A stretch of DNA of 64,000 bases, from the NCBI GenBank assembly GCA_021775915.1, contig JAJFGW010000029.1, positions 62,001-126,000 of the forward strand. The letters are read 5' to 3'. The stretch is from Alphaproteobacteria bacterium (GTDB lineage Bacteria > Pseudomonadota > Alphaproteobacteria > Micavibrionales > Micavibrionaceae). Numbering within the stretch: the first letter of the stretch is position 1; each line of letters opens with the position of its first letter. The notes beneath the pieces are model-generated. The model worked only from the letters and a program-made list of their open reading frames with translations. It made no database searches and was not told the origin of the DNA. Positions 8,860 to 17,832 of this stretch are shown here, in pieces. The translations under genes and the position numbers were made by a program.

Positions 8860-9617
8860 AAATCACACTGGAATTTGATGACGGAAATTATGCGGTTGAC
8901 CTGACCGCGTCCCGTGATATTTCCATTCCGGTGCAATTTGAAGGTGATCAACTTTCGGCTTTTGGCGCGCCGCCCGCAAAAAAGGAAGTCTACAAGGCCG
9001 AAGAGTTTGTTGGTAATGTGGCACAAGGCGGCAGCTGCAATTGCGAGACTTATAGTTTTAGCCCGCATCTCAACGGCACACACACCGAATGCGTGGGGCA
9101 TATATCCGGCAATCAAATAAATATTCACGATATTATTGAAGACTCGTTTATCCCCGCTACGCTTGTGACAGTTACGCCGGAAGAGGGATTAATTACACGC
9201 TCTTTATTAGCCAAGGCTTTATCGCAGCATAACTCTGATTTTATGGCGGCGCTTATTGTCCGCACAATGCCCAATGATGCCGGGAAAATAGCGCGTAATT
9301 ACGGCGAATCCATGCCGTCTTACTTCTCGGAAAAGGCCATGGAGTATATATCAGAGCTTCACGTGAAGCATTTGCTGGTTGATATGCCGTCTGTCGATAA
9401 ATTAGATGATGGCGGAGCCCTTGCCAACCACCGTATTTTCTGGAATGTTAAGCCGGGTGAAACGGATATTAAGCCCTCACCAAAAACGATTACCGAGCTG
9501 ATTTATGTGCCGGACGAGATTAAAGACGCATCATATTTGCTCAATCTTCAGGTCGCAGCGTTTAAGGCCGATGCCGCGCCCAGCCGCCCCGTTTTATTTG
9601 AGGTGAAGCCGCTATGA
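8856..9617 (+). CDS. kynB: Arylformamidase / kynurenine formamidase (cyclase family)
   Basis: Start placed at the TTG at 8856, overlapping the upstream TGA (TTGA), with GAAGAAAG upstream; an ATG at 8811 would overlap 49 nt of the decarboxylase. This gives 253 residues. The cyclase-family metal motif appears as HLNGTHTECVGH. The family hydrolyses N-formylkynurenine to kynurenine and formate. The protein is more divergent and longer than typical KynB (~210 residues), so the assignment leans on the operon. It overlaps kynU by 4 nt (ATGA). Confidence 0.75.
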   Translation: MKITLEFDDGNYAVDLTASRDISIPVQFEGDQLSAFGAPPAKKEVYKAEEFVGNVAQGGSCNCETYSFSPHLNGTHTECVGHISGNQINIHDIIEDSFIPATLVTVTPEEGLITRSLLAKALSQHNSDFMAALIVRTMPNDAGKIARNYGESMPSYFSEKAMEYISELHVKHLLVDMPSVDKLDDGGALANHRIFWNVKPGETDIKPSPKTITELIYVPDEIKDASYLLNLQVAAFKADAAPSRPVLFEVKPL

Positions 9618-10909
9618 TAAAATTCGAAACAAACGCTTCTTTTGCGAAAACTATGGACAATGACGATCCGTTGGCAAGTTACCGCGATCAATTCTACATT
9701 CCCAAAACAACCGAAGGCAAAGATTGTATTTATTTCTGCGGCAACTCTCTAGGGCTACAGCCCAAGGCAACAGAAGAAGCCGTATTGCAGGAATTAAAAG
9801 ACTGGCGTGAACTCGGTGTAGAAGGTCACTTTAATGCCAAAAACCCGTGGCTCCCCTACCATGAATTTCTAACCGCGCAATATGCGGAAATTGTCGGCGC
9901 AAAGCCGTCCGAAGTTGTGGCGATGAATACGCTGACGGTTAATGTTCATTTAATGATGGTGTCGTTTTACCGGCCTACGAACGAGCGCTTTAAAATCATC
10001 ATTGAAAAAGGCGCATTTCCTTCCGACCAATATGCCGTCAAAACACAAATCAAATATCACGGCTTTGATCCAGATGCAGCGCTCATAGAGCTTGCCCCGC
10101 GCGACGGTGAGGACATACTGCGCACTGAAGATATTGTCCAGCAGATCGAAAACGAAGGTGACAGCGTTGCGCTGATCATGATTGGCGGCGTGAATTATTA
10201 TACCGGCCAGTTTTACAATCTTGAAGAAATCACGAAAGCCGGACACAAAAAAGGCTGCGTAGTCGGATTTGATCTCGCGCATGCCGCCGGAAATATTCCG
10301 CTTTCCTTACATGACTGGGATGTCGATTTTGCCTGCTGGTGCTCCTATAAATATCTAAATTCCGGGCCGGGAAGCGTTGCGGGCTGTTTTGTTCATCAGC
10401 GCCACGGCAATGATTTTGATCTGCCGCGCTTTGCCGGATGGTGGGGGCACGACAAAGAAACACGCTTTAAAATGGGCCCGGAGTTCAAAGCCATCCCCGG
10501 TGCAGAAGGCTGGCAACTGTCCAACCCCCCTATTTTATCATTGGCTGCAGTCAAGGCTTCTCTGGATATTTTTGCCAAAGTAAGCATAAATCCTTTACGT
10601 GAGAAAAGCGTAAAACTCACAGCCTATTTTGAATTTTTACTCGATAGCCTGAACAACGATGCTTTTAAAATTATGACACCGCGTGACCCCGAAGAGCGCG
10701 GTTGCCAGCTTTCTATTGTTGTTCACAAAGATGGAAAACAGGTTTTTGAAGCACTGGAAAAAGAAGGCGTTATTTGCGATTGGCGCGAACCGGATTGCAT
10801 TCGCGTTGCCCCGGTGCCACTTTATAACAGCTTTACAGATATCTATAACTTCGTACAAATTTTTGCCGCGCAAATAAGCGCATCAGATCAAATGAAGGAG
10901 GCCGTATAA
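9614..10909 (+). CDS. kynU: Kynureninase
   Basis: 431 residues, the usual length. A fold-type-I PLP enzyme: FCGNSLGLQPKAT at the N-terminus, FDLAHAAGNIPL, the PLP lysine in WCSYKYLNSGPG, then FAGWWGHD. It cleaves kynurenine and 3-hydroxykynurenine to anthranilate or 3-hydroxyanthranilate plus alanine. Translationally coupled to kynB (ATGA) and 1 nt from kmo. Its partners in the operon imply that 3-hydroxykynurenine is the physiological substrate. Confidence 0.95.
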   Translation: MIKFETNASFAKTMDNDDPLASYRDQFYIPKTTEGKDCIYFCGNSLGLQPKATEEAVLQELKDWRELGVEGHFNAKNPWLPYHEFLTAQYAEIVGAKPSEVVAMNTLTVNVHLMMVSFYRPTNERFKIIIEKGAFPSDQYAVKTQIKYHGFDPDAALIELAPRDGEDILRTEDIVQQIENEGDSVALIMIGGVNYYTGQFYNLEEITKAGHKKGCVVGFDLAHAAGNIPLSLHDWDVDFACWCSYKYLNSGPGSVAGCFVHQRHGNDFDLPRFAGWWGHDKETRFKMGPEFKAIPGAEGWQLSNPPILSLAAVKASLDIFAKVSINPLREKSVKLTAYFEFLLDSLNNDAFKIMTPRDPEERGCQLSIVVHKDGKQVFEALEKEGVICDWREPDCIRVAPVPLYNSFTDIYNFVQIFAAQISASDQMKEAV

Positions 10910-10910
10910 A

Positions 10911-12263
10911 ATGACCAAACAGACAATCCATGTTGTTGGTGGCGGGCTTGTTGGGCCTTTAACCGCCATTTTCCTCGCCCGTCACGGCTTTGATGTTGAA
11001 CTTTACGAGCGCCGCCACGATATGCGCAAGGTCGATATTTCGGCAGGAAAATCCATCAATCTTGTCGTGACCCCGCGCGGCCTTGTCGCGCTGGACAAAG
11101 TCGGGTTACAGGAAAAAATCATGGAGCTTGCCATTCCGCTAGATGGGCGCATGCTGCACGATGTCAAAGGCGAAGAAACTTATGTCCCTTATGGTCACAA
11201 AGAAGGAGAAGTTATCAATGCCGTATCACGCGGCCTGCTTAACCAGAGACTACTGGAAGCCGCAGACGAGTACGAAAATTTGAATATCCATTTTCAGCGG
11301 CACTGCACGGACTATGATGTCAATACGCGCACTTTAACATTTAGAAACGAAGAAACAGACACAGAAGAAAAAGTTGAAACGGAGATTGTCATTGGTACAG
11401 ATGGTGCTTTTTCCGCCATTCGTAAAACAATGCTGGAAAATGTCACGAATTTTGATTATGCGCAGAGCTTTCAAAAGCACGGCTATAAGGAGCTTGTCAT
11501 TCCCGCTTCCGCAGATGGTAGTCATCTTATCAAGAACGGTGTCTTTCATATCTGGCCACGTGGCAATTATATGCTTATCGGCATCCCTAATCTGGATGGC
11601 AGCTTTACCTGCACGCTCTTTTTACCTTACGCAGGCGAAAAAAGCTTTGAAACGCTTAAAACAAAAGATGATGTTGATAACTTCTTCAATGAAACCTTCC
11701 CTGACGCCACGCCACTCATGCCGACATTAACCAATGATTTCTTCGATAATCCGACAGGCGCGCTCGCAACGGTTAAATGCTCCCCGTGGAATATTGGCGG
11801 GCAAGCCATGGTACTGGGCGATGCGGCACATGCGATCGTGCCGTTTTACGGACAGGGTATGAATTGCGGCTTTGAGGATTGCACCGCGCTAGGCGACTTG
11901 CTCGAATCCGGAGAAAAAGACTGGAACGTGATTTTCACAAAACTCGGGGCCTTACGCAAACCAAACACGGACGCCATTGCCGATATGGCGATTGAAAACT
12001 TCACCGAGATGCGCGATACCACTGCCGACCCGAAATTCCAGCTTAAAAAACAGGTTGGGTTTGAGCTTGAAAACCGTTTCCCGGAGCAATTTATTCCGCG
12101 CTATTCCATGGTTATGTTCCACCCGGAAATTCCGTTTGCGGAAGCGCGGCGTCTTAGTGAGATTCAGGAAACCATGCTTGATGATCTTTGCGCCAACATC
12201 AACGCACCCGACGAAGTTGACTGGGACAAGGCCGAAAAGTTGGTGAAGAAAATAAGCGGCTAA
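10911..12263 (+). CDS. kmo: Kynurenine 3-monooxygenase (FAD)
   Basis: 450 residues. N-terminal FAD motif VVGGGLVGPLTA followed by the ribose-binding Glu in ELYERR, and the second FAD motif GDAAHAIVPFYGQG, diagnostic of KMO. It hydroxylates kynurenine with NADPH and O2. C-terminal hydrophobic anchoring like that of the eukaryotic enzyme is not evident. AAGGAGG upstream of the ATG is a strong ribosome site. It is the last gene of the operon, convergent with gshA 6 nt away and without an obvious terminator. Confidence 0.95.
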   Translation: MTKQTIHVVGGGLVGPLTAIFLARHGFDVELYERRHDMRKVDISAGKSINLVVTPRGLVALDKVGLQEKIMELAIPLDGRMLHDVKGEETYVPYGHKEGEVINAVSRGLLNQRLLEAADEYENLNIHFQRHCTDYDVNTRTLTFRNEETDTEEKVETEIVIGTDGAFSAIRKTMLENVTNFDYAQSFQKHGYKELVIPASADGSHLIKNGVFHIWPRGNYMLIGIPNLDGSFTCTLFLPYAGEKSFETLKTKDDVDNFFNETFPDATPLMPTLTNDFFDNPTGALATVKCSPWNIGGQAMVLGDAAHAIVPFYGQGMNCGFEDCTALGDLLESGEKDWNVIFTKLGALRKPNTDAIADMAIENFTEMRDTTADPKFQLKKQVGFELENRFPEQFIPRYSMVMFHPEIPFAEARRLSEIQETMLDDLCANINAPDEVDWDKAEKLVKKISG

Positions 12264-12269
12264 GTTATA

Positions 12270-13523
12270 TTACGCCGTCTTTGCTGAACACAAATCATGG
12301 ACTAATCTATCCTGAAATGGAGACAGAAGGATCTTTTCTTCCTGCGAAAGACCTTGCTCTGCAATCGCCAAAATGTCCTTAGCCAGACCGCACAAATCGG
12401 GCCGTACCGGATCGTTTAACGCGGCCTCCAGACCATAGCGGGGCACAGCATCGCGCAACCTTTGATGCTCTTCCACCGGCCAGTCTTTGATAATCTCCCA
12501 CGCCTGATTTAGGGCCGTTTCATTATATAAAAGCCCAACCCAGAAAGCTGTCATCGCAGTGACCATCTCCGGCGAACTACTGTCCATACCGCGCAATTCC
12601 AGATAATGCTTTAAGCGCACTTCCGGGAACAACGTGCTCAAATGATCGTGCCAGTCTTCTATGGTGGGGCGCTCACCTATACACTCGGGCGCTGTGCCGT
12701 CCATAAAAGCCCGGAATGATTTACCGGCGACATTAATATATTGTCCGCCCCGGCGAATAAAATACATCGGCACATCCAGCACATAATCAACGTAACGGGC
12801 AAAACTCATATCCTCGCTAAAAACAAAAGGCAGAATACCGCAACGATCCGGGTCTGTATCCGTCCAGATAAAAGAGCGGTAACTGACATAGTCCGTATCT
12901 TTTCCCTCCTTAATCGAGGAGTTGGCCATCATGGCCGTCACAACAGGTTGAAGGCCAATGGCAACGCGGAATTTTTTTACCATGTCCGCTTCGCTATCAA
13001 AGTCGATGTTAATCTGCGTACCACAAGTCCGCAGCATCATATCAACACCGTGATCGCCTTTTGTCTCCATATAAGGGTGCATAATGTCGTAACGCGCCTT
13101 GGGCATCCAGTCGATCTCTTCCCGCGTCCATTGCGGGTGAAGCCCCTGCGCTAGAAAACCGATATTTAAGGACTCAGCCACTTGATTAAGAGCGCGATAA
13201 AAACGCTCCATCTCACCTTTGGTTTCATGAATTGTATGAAGCGGAGAGCCCGAATATTCAACTTGCCCACCCGGCTCCAGAGTTAAATTCATGCCGTCCT
13301 TTTGAAGGGCAATCAAATTTCCGTTATCCAAAACCGGAGTCCAGCCATCAGCAGCCGCAAAAGTCTCAAGCAATTCCCTTATGCCGGGAGAGCCATCATA
13401 AGAAAGCGCCCCGCCCGTTTCCCGGTTAAAAGCAAATTGTTCGAGCTCCAGCCCAATACGCCACGCGCTTTTAGGCTTGCATCGGGACACCATATCATTG
13501 ACAAGATCATCATATGTCAGCAT
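12270..13523 (-). CDS. gshA: Glutamate-cysteine ligase (plant/alphaproteobacterial type)
   Basis: 417 residues; AGAGGCG precedes the ATG. GCS2-family features: GLELEQFAFNRETG near the N-terminus, LEPGGQVEYSGSPL, and RTCGTQINIDFDSEADM. This is the type-3 ligase found in alphaproteobacteria and plants; it makes gamma-glutamylcysteine with ATP, the first step of glutathione synthesis. It is slightly shorter than the ~455-residue norm. Its start is 37 bp from the divergent gshB, so both glutathione genes share one short promoter region. Confidence 0.92.
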   Translation of the reverse strand: MLTYDDLVNDMVSRCKPKSAWRIGLELEQFAFNRETGGALSYDGSPGIRELLETFAAADGWTPVLDNGNLIALQKDGMNLTLEPGGQVEYSGSPLHTIHETKGEMERFYRALNQVAESLNIGFLAQGLHPQWTREEIDWMPKARYDIMHPYMETKGDHGVDMMLRTCGTQINIDFDSEADMVKKFRVAIGLQPVVTAMMANSSIKEGKDTDYVSYRSFIWTDTDPDRCGILPFVFSEDMSFARYVDYVLDVPMYFIRRGGQYINVAGKSFRAFMDGTAPECIGERPTIEDWHDHLSTLFPEVRLKHYLELRGMDSSSPEMVTAMTAFWVGLLYNETALNQAWEIIKDWPVEEHQRLRDAVPRYGLEAALNDPVRPDLCGLAKDILAIAEQGLSQEEKILLSPFQDRLVHDLCSAKTA

Positions 13524-13560
13524 TCTTTACGCGCCTCTAACTCTTTATGGAACAGCAGAT

Positions 13561-14508
13561 ATGAACCATTCTAAAATTAAAATCGGGGTCGTTATGGACC
13601 CAATCGGGCATATTAGTCCAGAGAAAGACACAACGCTAGCCATAATGTTAGCGGCGCAGGAAATGGGGGCTACCCTGTTTTATATGGAGCAGGACGACCT
13701 TTACCTGCAAGACGGCGCTGCTTTTGCAACGATACGCGAAATGAAGGTTTTTTATAATTCAGAAAAATGGTTTGAACATAGCGCGCCAAAACGCATGGCC
13801 TTAGGCGATCTGGACGTTATCCTGATGCGCAAAGATCCGCCAATGAACAAGCGCTTTATTCATGCCTGCCATATGCTGGAACAAGCAGCCCGAGACGGCG
13901 CGCGGGTGGTTAACGATCCAACGAGCCTGATCCTCTATAATGACAAGCTTTTAGCCACACATTTTCCTGAATTTTGTCCACCTTATGTTGTGAGTTCCGA
14001 TCTCGAAGTTTTAAGAGATTTTTGGAAGCAGCACGAAAATATTATTATCAAGCCGCTGGACTCTATGGGCGGAGAAGGCATTTTTTTGGTCGATAAAAAC
14101 AGTGTCAATTTCGATGTTATCTGGGAACTGGAAACGCAAAAAGGAACCTACCCCGTACAGGCGCAGGCCTTTATTCCCGAAATCACAGAAGGCGATAAAC
14201 GCATTGTTATTTTAAACGGGGAGCCTTTTACGCACGCCCAGATACGTCTGCCGAAAGTGGGCAGCATAAGGGCCAATATAGCGTCCGGGGGCAATTCTGA
14301 TTTCCGTCCTCTCAATGATCGTGAGCTTGAAATAGCGACGACTGTTGGCAAGCGTCTGATCAAAGAAGGTATTATTTTTGCCGGCATTGATATTATTGGT
14401 GACTATCTGATTGAGGTCAATATCACAAGCCCGGGTAGCCTGCGAACATTGTCAGAGCCTTGCGGCGTTGATTTAGGAAAAGTGCTGATGGAAAAAATTC
14501 TGTCTTAG
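13561..14508 (+). CDS. gshB: Glutathione synthetase
   Basis: 315 residues from the ATG at 13561, where the conserved N-terminus (IKIGVVMDPI) begins; a frame running back to 13477 would overlap gshA. ATP-grasp motifs: KPLDSMGGEGIF, the glycine-rich IRANIASGGN, and the C-terminal VNITSPGSLRTL. It joins glycine to gamma-glutamylcysteine. Divergent partner of gshA; it converges on the cNMP-binding gene 9 nt away. Confidence 0.95.
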   Translation: MNHSKIKIGVVMDPIGHISPEKDTTLAIMLAAQEMGATLFYMEQDDLYLQDGAAFATIREMKVFYNSEKWFEHSAPKRMALGDLDVILMRKDPPMNKRFIHACHMLEQAARDGARVVNDPTSLILYNDKLLATHFPEFCPPYVVSSDLEVLRDFWKQHENIIIKPLDSMGGEGIFLVDKNSVNFDVIWELETQKGTYPVQAQAFIPEITEGDKRIVILNGEPFTHAQIRLPKVGSIRANIASGGNSDFRPLNDRELEIATTVGKRLIKEGIIFAGIDIIGDYLIEVNITSPGSLRTLSEPCGVDLGKVLMEKILS

Positions 14509-14517
14509 GAATGGCTG

Positions 14518-15096
14518 TTATTTGCCTTTAACTTCGGCCACTTTTTCTTCAACAGCATTGCCCTGATCCTGATGTCTTTTTGTCTTTTTGAGGCCCTTTA
14601 TTTCTTTTATCAGACCATTTAAATGCGGCAAAATTGCTTTTTCATACTGGAATTTTTTGTCCGGCGGTAAATTAGAAATAAGCGCCTGCACAAGCTGTAC
14701 CGCATCATCATCAATTTTCGCGTCTTCACCAGCCTGACCAATCAACACAGAATCTCTTTCGAATAACTTGCTAATGACCTGGTTAAATATCGTTTTGACC
14801 GTTTTATCGACGCGATTCATCTTTTTCTCAAAATCCTGCCGCGTTATTGTGACTACGGTGGTACTCACTATGGCTTCAAAGCTCATTTTTATAGGGTCAT
14901 CCAGAACCAGACAAACCTCTCCGATAATCGTACCCGGGCCGTACTCAGCCACTTCAATTTTTTCGCCCTCTTTAACAATAAAAGCACTGACCTTGCCCTG
15001 CTGAATCACATAGGCACGGTTATTTTCCTCACCGGCTTTAATAAAAACCTTACCGGCGTGAATAACCTTTCGTTCTAAAACGTCTGCGCCTGCCAT
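14518..15096 (-). CDS. Cyclic-nucleotide-binding domain protein without an HTH
   Basis: Start at ATG 15096 (192 residues); an 11-codon extension would need a TTG/GTG start. Residues ~10-115 form a cNMP-binding domain: VFIKAGEENNRAYVIQQGKV, then GTIIGEVCLVLDD in the position of the phosphate-binding cassette. The canonical Arg-rich PBC is not clear, so ligand binding is uncertain. The C-terminal ~75 residues are helical and end in a Lys/Glu-rich tail. No CRP-type DNA-binding domain is visible, so it is more likely a protein-interaction or signalling module than a transcription factor. Confidence 0.75.
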   Translation of the reverse strand: MAGADVLERKVIHAGKVFIKAGEENNRAYVIQQGKVSAFIVKEGEKIEVAEYGPGTIIGEVCLVLDDPIKMSFEAIVSTTVVTITRQDFEKKMNRVDKTVKTIFNQVISKLFERDSVLIGQAGEDAKIDDDAVQLVQALISNLPPDKKFQYEKAILPHLNGLIKEIKGLKKTKRHQDQGNAVEEKVAEVKGK

Positions 15097-15264
15097 ATAC
15101 TTAAAACCCTTTTTTAATTCCCGCACCAAAAAGGAAACTTATCCGTCATTATAAGAGATAAAGTCCTAATAAATAAGAAACTTTTTTGAAAATGACGCTG
15201 TTTGTATATGTAAATCATGTGTGATATAGTCGCGGCTCTTTAAAAACAGAGGTTACAAGGCAAA

Positions 15265-17055
15265 ATGATGGCAAATTCAGACCTGAAAAACACAATTAAT
15301 CAAGCGGCAGGCTTCGCTCCGGCAGATTTTCTGATTAAAAATGCAAAAGTTCTTAATGTGGTCACGGGCGCCATAGAGCTCTCCGACATCGCCATTAACC
15401 GCAAAACCGGCATGATTGTCGCGACCTATGATGAAGGACGCGAGGGGATCGAGGAACTGGATGTCGAAAGCAAGCTTTTTGCCGTTCCCGGCTTTATTGA
15501 TTGCCACGTCCATGTTGAAAGCTCGATGGTCACGCCGCAGGTTTTTGATGAAGCAGTTCTCGCCCACGGCACGACCACGGCCTTTTGCGACCCGCATGAA
15601 ATAAGCAACGTACTCGGCGAAAAGGCGCTGCGCTATTTCATCGAGTCCTCGGAAAACACCATCATGGATTTGATGATCGGACTGTCTTCCTGCGTTCCCG
15701 CCACCGGACTGGAGACTTCAGGAGCCACACTGGACGCCAAGGCTTTGGCGCAGTTTATCAACCACCCCAATGTCTATGGCGTTGCCGAATTTATGAGCAT
15801 CAGCGATGTGCTGGATCATGATCAAGGCGCTTTGGACAAGCTGGAGACTTTTAAAAACAACCATATTGACGGTCATATGCCTTTCGGTGTCACGACCGGC
15901 ATGATGAATGCCATGAAATCATGCGGCATTCGCAACTGCCACGAAAATACAGATCTTGACCATGCGGCCGAAAAGTTAAAACGCGGCATTCAGGTTTTTA
16001 TCCGTGAAGGCACGGTATGTAAGGACGTAAAAACGCTGGCACCGCTGATTAACGAATTTCAATCGCCCTTCCTCGGCTTTTGCACCGACGACCGTAACCC
16101 GGTTGATATTGCCGCCGAAGGCCATATCGACCACATTATCCGCATGCTGATCGCCGAAGGCGCGGACGTGGCGAGCGTGTACCGGATTGCCACCTGGTCA
16201 GCAGCCAATCATTTCGGCATGGCCGGGCGCAACCCAAAGGGCTGGAAACCGCGCGGCATGATTGCCGCCGATAATCTGGCTGATATTGTCCTTCTGAACG
16301 ACCTTGAGACCTGCGACATTCATTCGGTCTATAAAAACGGCGCCCTTGTCACACCGGAAACTTTTGCTTCACGGCCAAAAGTAAAGCCTGTCGGACAAAA
16401 CTCCATGAAAATCGACCATATTCAGACTGATGACCTGAAAAGACAGGGCAGCAATGTTGGTGTTCCTGTCATCGGCCTGATTAAAGACCAGATTGTGACA
16501 ACCTACGAAGAAGCGACAGTGCCGACCGCGACAGATGGCACTCTGCTCGCCGACCCGGAAAATGATATCCTCCATATCGCCGTCATAGAGCGCCACGGCC
16601 ATAATGGCAATATCGCGCGCGGCTTTGTCAGGGGCTTTAACATTACAGAAGGCGCGATGGCCGTTTCTGTTGGCCATGATTCGCATAATATTGCCGTCGT
16701 CGGCGCAACGCACGAAGACATGGTCATCGCGGTCAACCGCGTCATTGATAATGACGGCGGCAAAGTGGTCGTTAAAAATGGCGAAATTTTAGGGGAGATC
16801 TCCTTACCTGTCGCCGGGCTAATGTCTGATAAAACGGACCTTGCCGAGACAGCCAAAGACCAGATGGCGCTTTTAGATGCCGTCGCGCAACTGGGCTCTG
16901 ACTGGGAAGATCCGCTTATGTTGCTTGGGTTTTTACCGCTATGCGTTATTCCCGATGCCAAAATCACCGACTTCGGTATTACCAGATTCAATCCAGCAGA
17001 AGGTATCATGAAACCGATCTTGATTGATGATCAGCGGAAAAAGCCTTCAATCTAG
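15265..17055 (+). CDS. ade: Adenine deaminase
   Basis: 596 residues, the normal length. Amidohydrolase with the metal site PGFIDCHVHVESSM, then AHGTTTAFCDPHEISNV, and the C-terminal Ade-specific region with GHDSHNIAVVG. Converts adenine to hypoxanthine and ammonia in purine salvage. AAGG lies upstream of the tandem ATG ATG; the second (15268) is equally possible. It stands alone and converges on the arsR-type gene 2 nt away. Confidence 0.95.
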   Translation: MMANSDLKNTINQAAGFAPADFLIKNAKVLNVVTGAIELSDIAINRKTGMIVATYDEGREGIEELDVESKLFAVPGFIDCHVHVESSMVTPQVFDEAVLAHGTTTAFCDPHEISNVLGEKALRYFIESSENTIMDLMIGLSSCVPATGLETSGATLDAKALAQFINHPNVYGVAEFMSISDVLDHDQGALDKLETFKNNHIDGHMPFGVTTGMMNAMKSCGIRNCHENTDLDHAAEKLKRGIQVFIREGTVCKDVKTLAPLINEFQSPFLGFCTDDRNPVDIAAEGHIDHIIRMLIAEGADVASVYRIATWSAANHFGMAGRNPKGWKPRGMIAADNLADIVLLNDLETCDIHSVYKNGALVTPETFASRPKVKPVGQNSMKIDHIQTDDLKRQGSNVGVPVIGLIKDQIVTTYEEATVPTATDGTLLADPENDILHIAVIERHGHNGNIARGFVRGFNITEGAMAVSVGHDSHNIAVVGATHEDMVIAVNRVIDNDGGKVVVKNGEILGEISLPVAGLMSDKTDLAETAKDQMALLDAVAQLGSDWEDPLMLLGFLPLCVIPDAKITDFGITRFNPAEGIMKPILIDDQRKKPSI

Positions 17056-17057
17056 GT

Positions 17058-17348
17058 TTAAGCCGCCTTATCGCAGCAATTTTCCACCATATAACGCAGC
17101 AGATTTTTCATGCCTTCGTTATTAGCGCTGTAGATGATAAACCGCCCCGCGCGGCGGCGGTTTATCAAACCGGAATGTTCCAGATGACTGAGATGGAAAG
17201 ACAAGGTATTTTGCGGCACGCCCAAAGCAAGGCTAATATCACCCGCTGGCAAGCCGCCCGTACCCGTCTCAACAAGCAAGCTCAGAACTTTTAATCGTGT
17301 ATCCTGAGACAGTGCCCCGAATGCCTTTGTAACCTCTTCAATATCCAT
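17058..17348 (-). CDS. ArsR/SmtB-family transcriptional regulator
   Basis: 96 residues, a single winged-helix domain. Recognition-helix region LGVPQNTLSFHLSHLEHSGL and wing RRRAGRFIIYS. The C-terminal ENCCDK offers vicinal cysteines that could sense metal(loid) or thiol stress. A 26-bp perfect-arm inverted repeat covers its start codon and likely serves for autorepression. Targets other than itself are not evident; the divergent small ORF at 17491 is a candidate. Confidence 0.88.
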   Translation of the reverse strand: MDIEEVTKAFGALSQDTRLKVLSLLVETGTGGLPAGDISLALGVPQNTLSFHLSHLEHSGLINRRRAGRFIIYSANNEGMKNLLRYMVENCCDKAA

Positions 17349-17378
17349 GTTTCTACGATAAATGAAACATGATAGAAA
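17346..17378. promoter_or_regulatory. Candidate ArsR operator (nested inverted repeats)
   Basis: CATGTTTC at 17346-17353 and GAAACATG at 17364-17371 form a perfect 8-bp inverted repeat with a 10-bp AT-rich centre. A second pair, TTTCTA (17350-17355) and TAGAAA (17373-17378), is nested with it. The left arm includes the arsR start codon, a common layout for ArsR autorepression. Confidence 0.5.
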
Positions 17379-17490
17379 TCAAGGACAACTCACATTATTT
17401 ATTTTATAGTAACACCTTGTTAACCTTTTCCATCTAAATATTAGGGCTATTAAAAAAAACAAAAAACGACTTTGAACAGGAGATCACGTT
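17379..17490. other. AT-rich intergenic leader between arsR and the small ORF
   Basis: About 110 bases, AT-rich with A-runs. It is probably the promoter region for the small ORF at 17491. No clear paired -35/-10 could be fixed. Confidence 0.3.
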
Positions 17491-17634
17491 ATGTACGCAT
17501 CAACAGCCGGAGGCGGCGCCATGAGTTTAGCTTTCAAACCCGTAACCCCCGAAAAAAAAGCCGCGAAACCATTGGTAAAACTTCCTGATATAAAACAGCC
17601 GCTCAAGAAAAAGAAGGCTGCAAAAACGAGCTAA
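17491..17634 (+). CDS. Small basic protein, 47 residues (uncharacterised)
   Basis: ATG at 17491 preceded by a strong ribosome site (AACAGGAG, 9 nt spacing) and closed by TAA at 17632. The product starts MYASTAGGGAMSLAFKPV and ends in a Lys/Ala-rich tail (KKKKAAKTS). It has no membrane segment and no known domain that I can see. It is divergent from the ArsR gene, whose operator lies between them. The ribosome site and the isolated position make it more likely real than chance, but there is no homology support here. An in-frame second ATG at 17521 is a shorter alternative. Confidence 0.5.
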   Translation: MYASTAGGGAMSLAFKPVTPEKKAAKPLVKLPDIKQPLKKKKAAKTS

Positions 17635-17760
17635 GGTCAGGACTTATTAATTTTTATAAAATTTGATAGTTATTTATAATAACCCACTGATATTTCTCAT
17701 AAATTTGCCACATTCTTATATTAATATTAAGATATAGACTGGTGGGAAATGGCCCTAAAA

Positions 17761-17832
17761 ATCGTCATACTGAGCGTTAGTGAAGGATCTTGCTGTTATA
17801 GCTAAAAGATTTTTTGCGACGCTCAGGACGAT
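17761..17832. repeat. Imperfect palindromic repeat of the GTCATnCTGAGCG type
   Basis: Left arm ATCGTCATACTGAGCG followed by TGAAGGATCT; right arm AGATTTTTTGCGACGCTCAGGACGAT, roughly its reverse complement. The wording is that of dispersed bacterial intergenic palindromes (GTCATCCTGAGCGAAGCGAAGGATCT). The right arm supplies the last codons and stop of the hydrolase gene at 17823. Bases 17635-17760 between the small ORF and this repeat are AT-rich with nothing recognisable. Confidence 0.65.

Noticed and set aside
16503-17009. 168-codon minus frame inside adenine deaminase
   Set aside because: Opposite the conserved C-terminal part of Ade; Ser/Pro-rich shadow.
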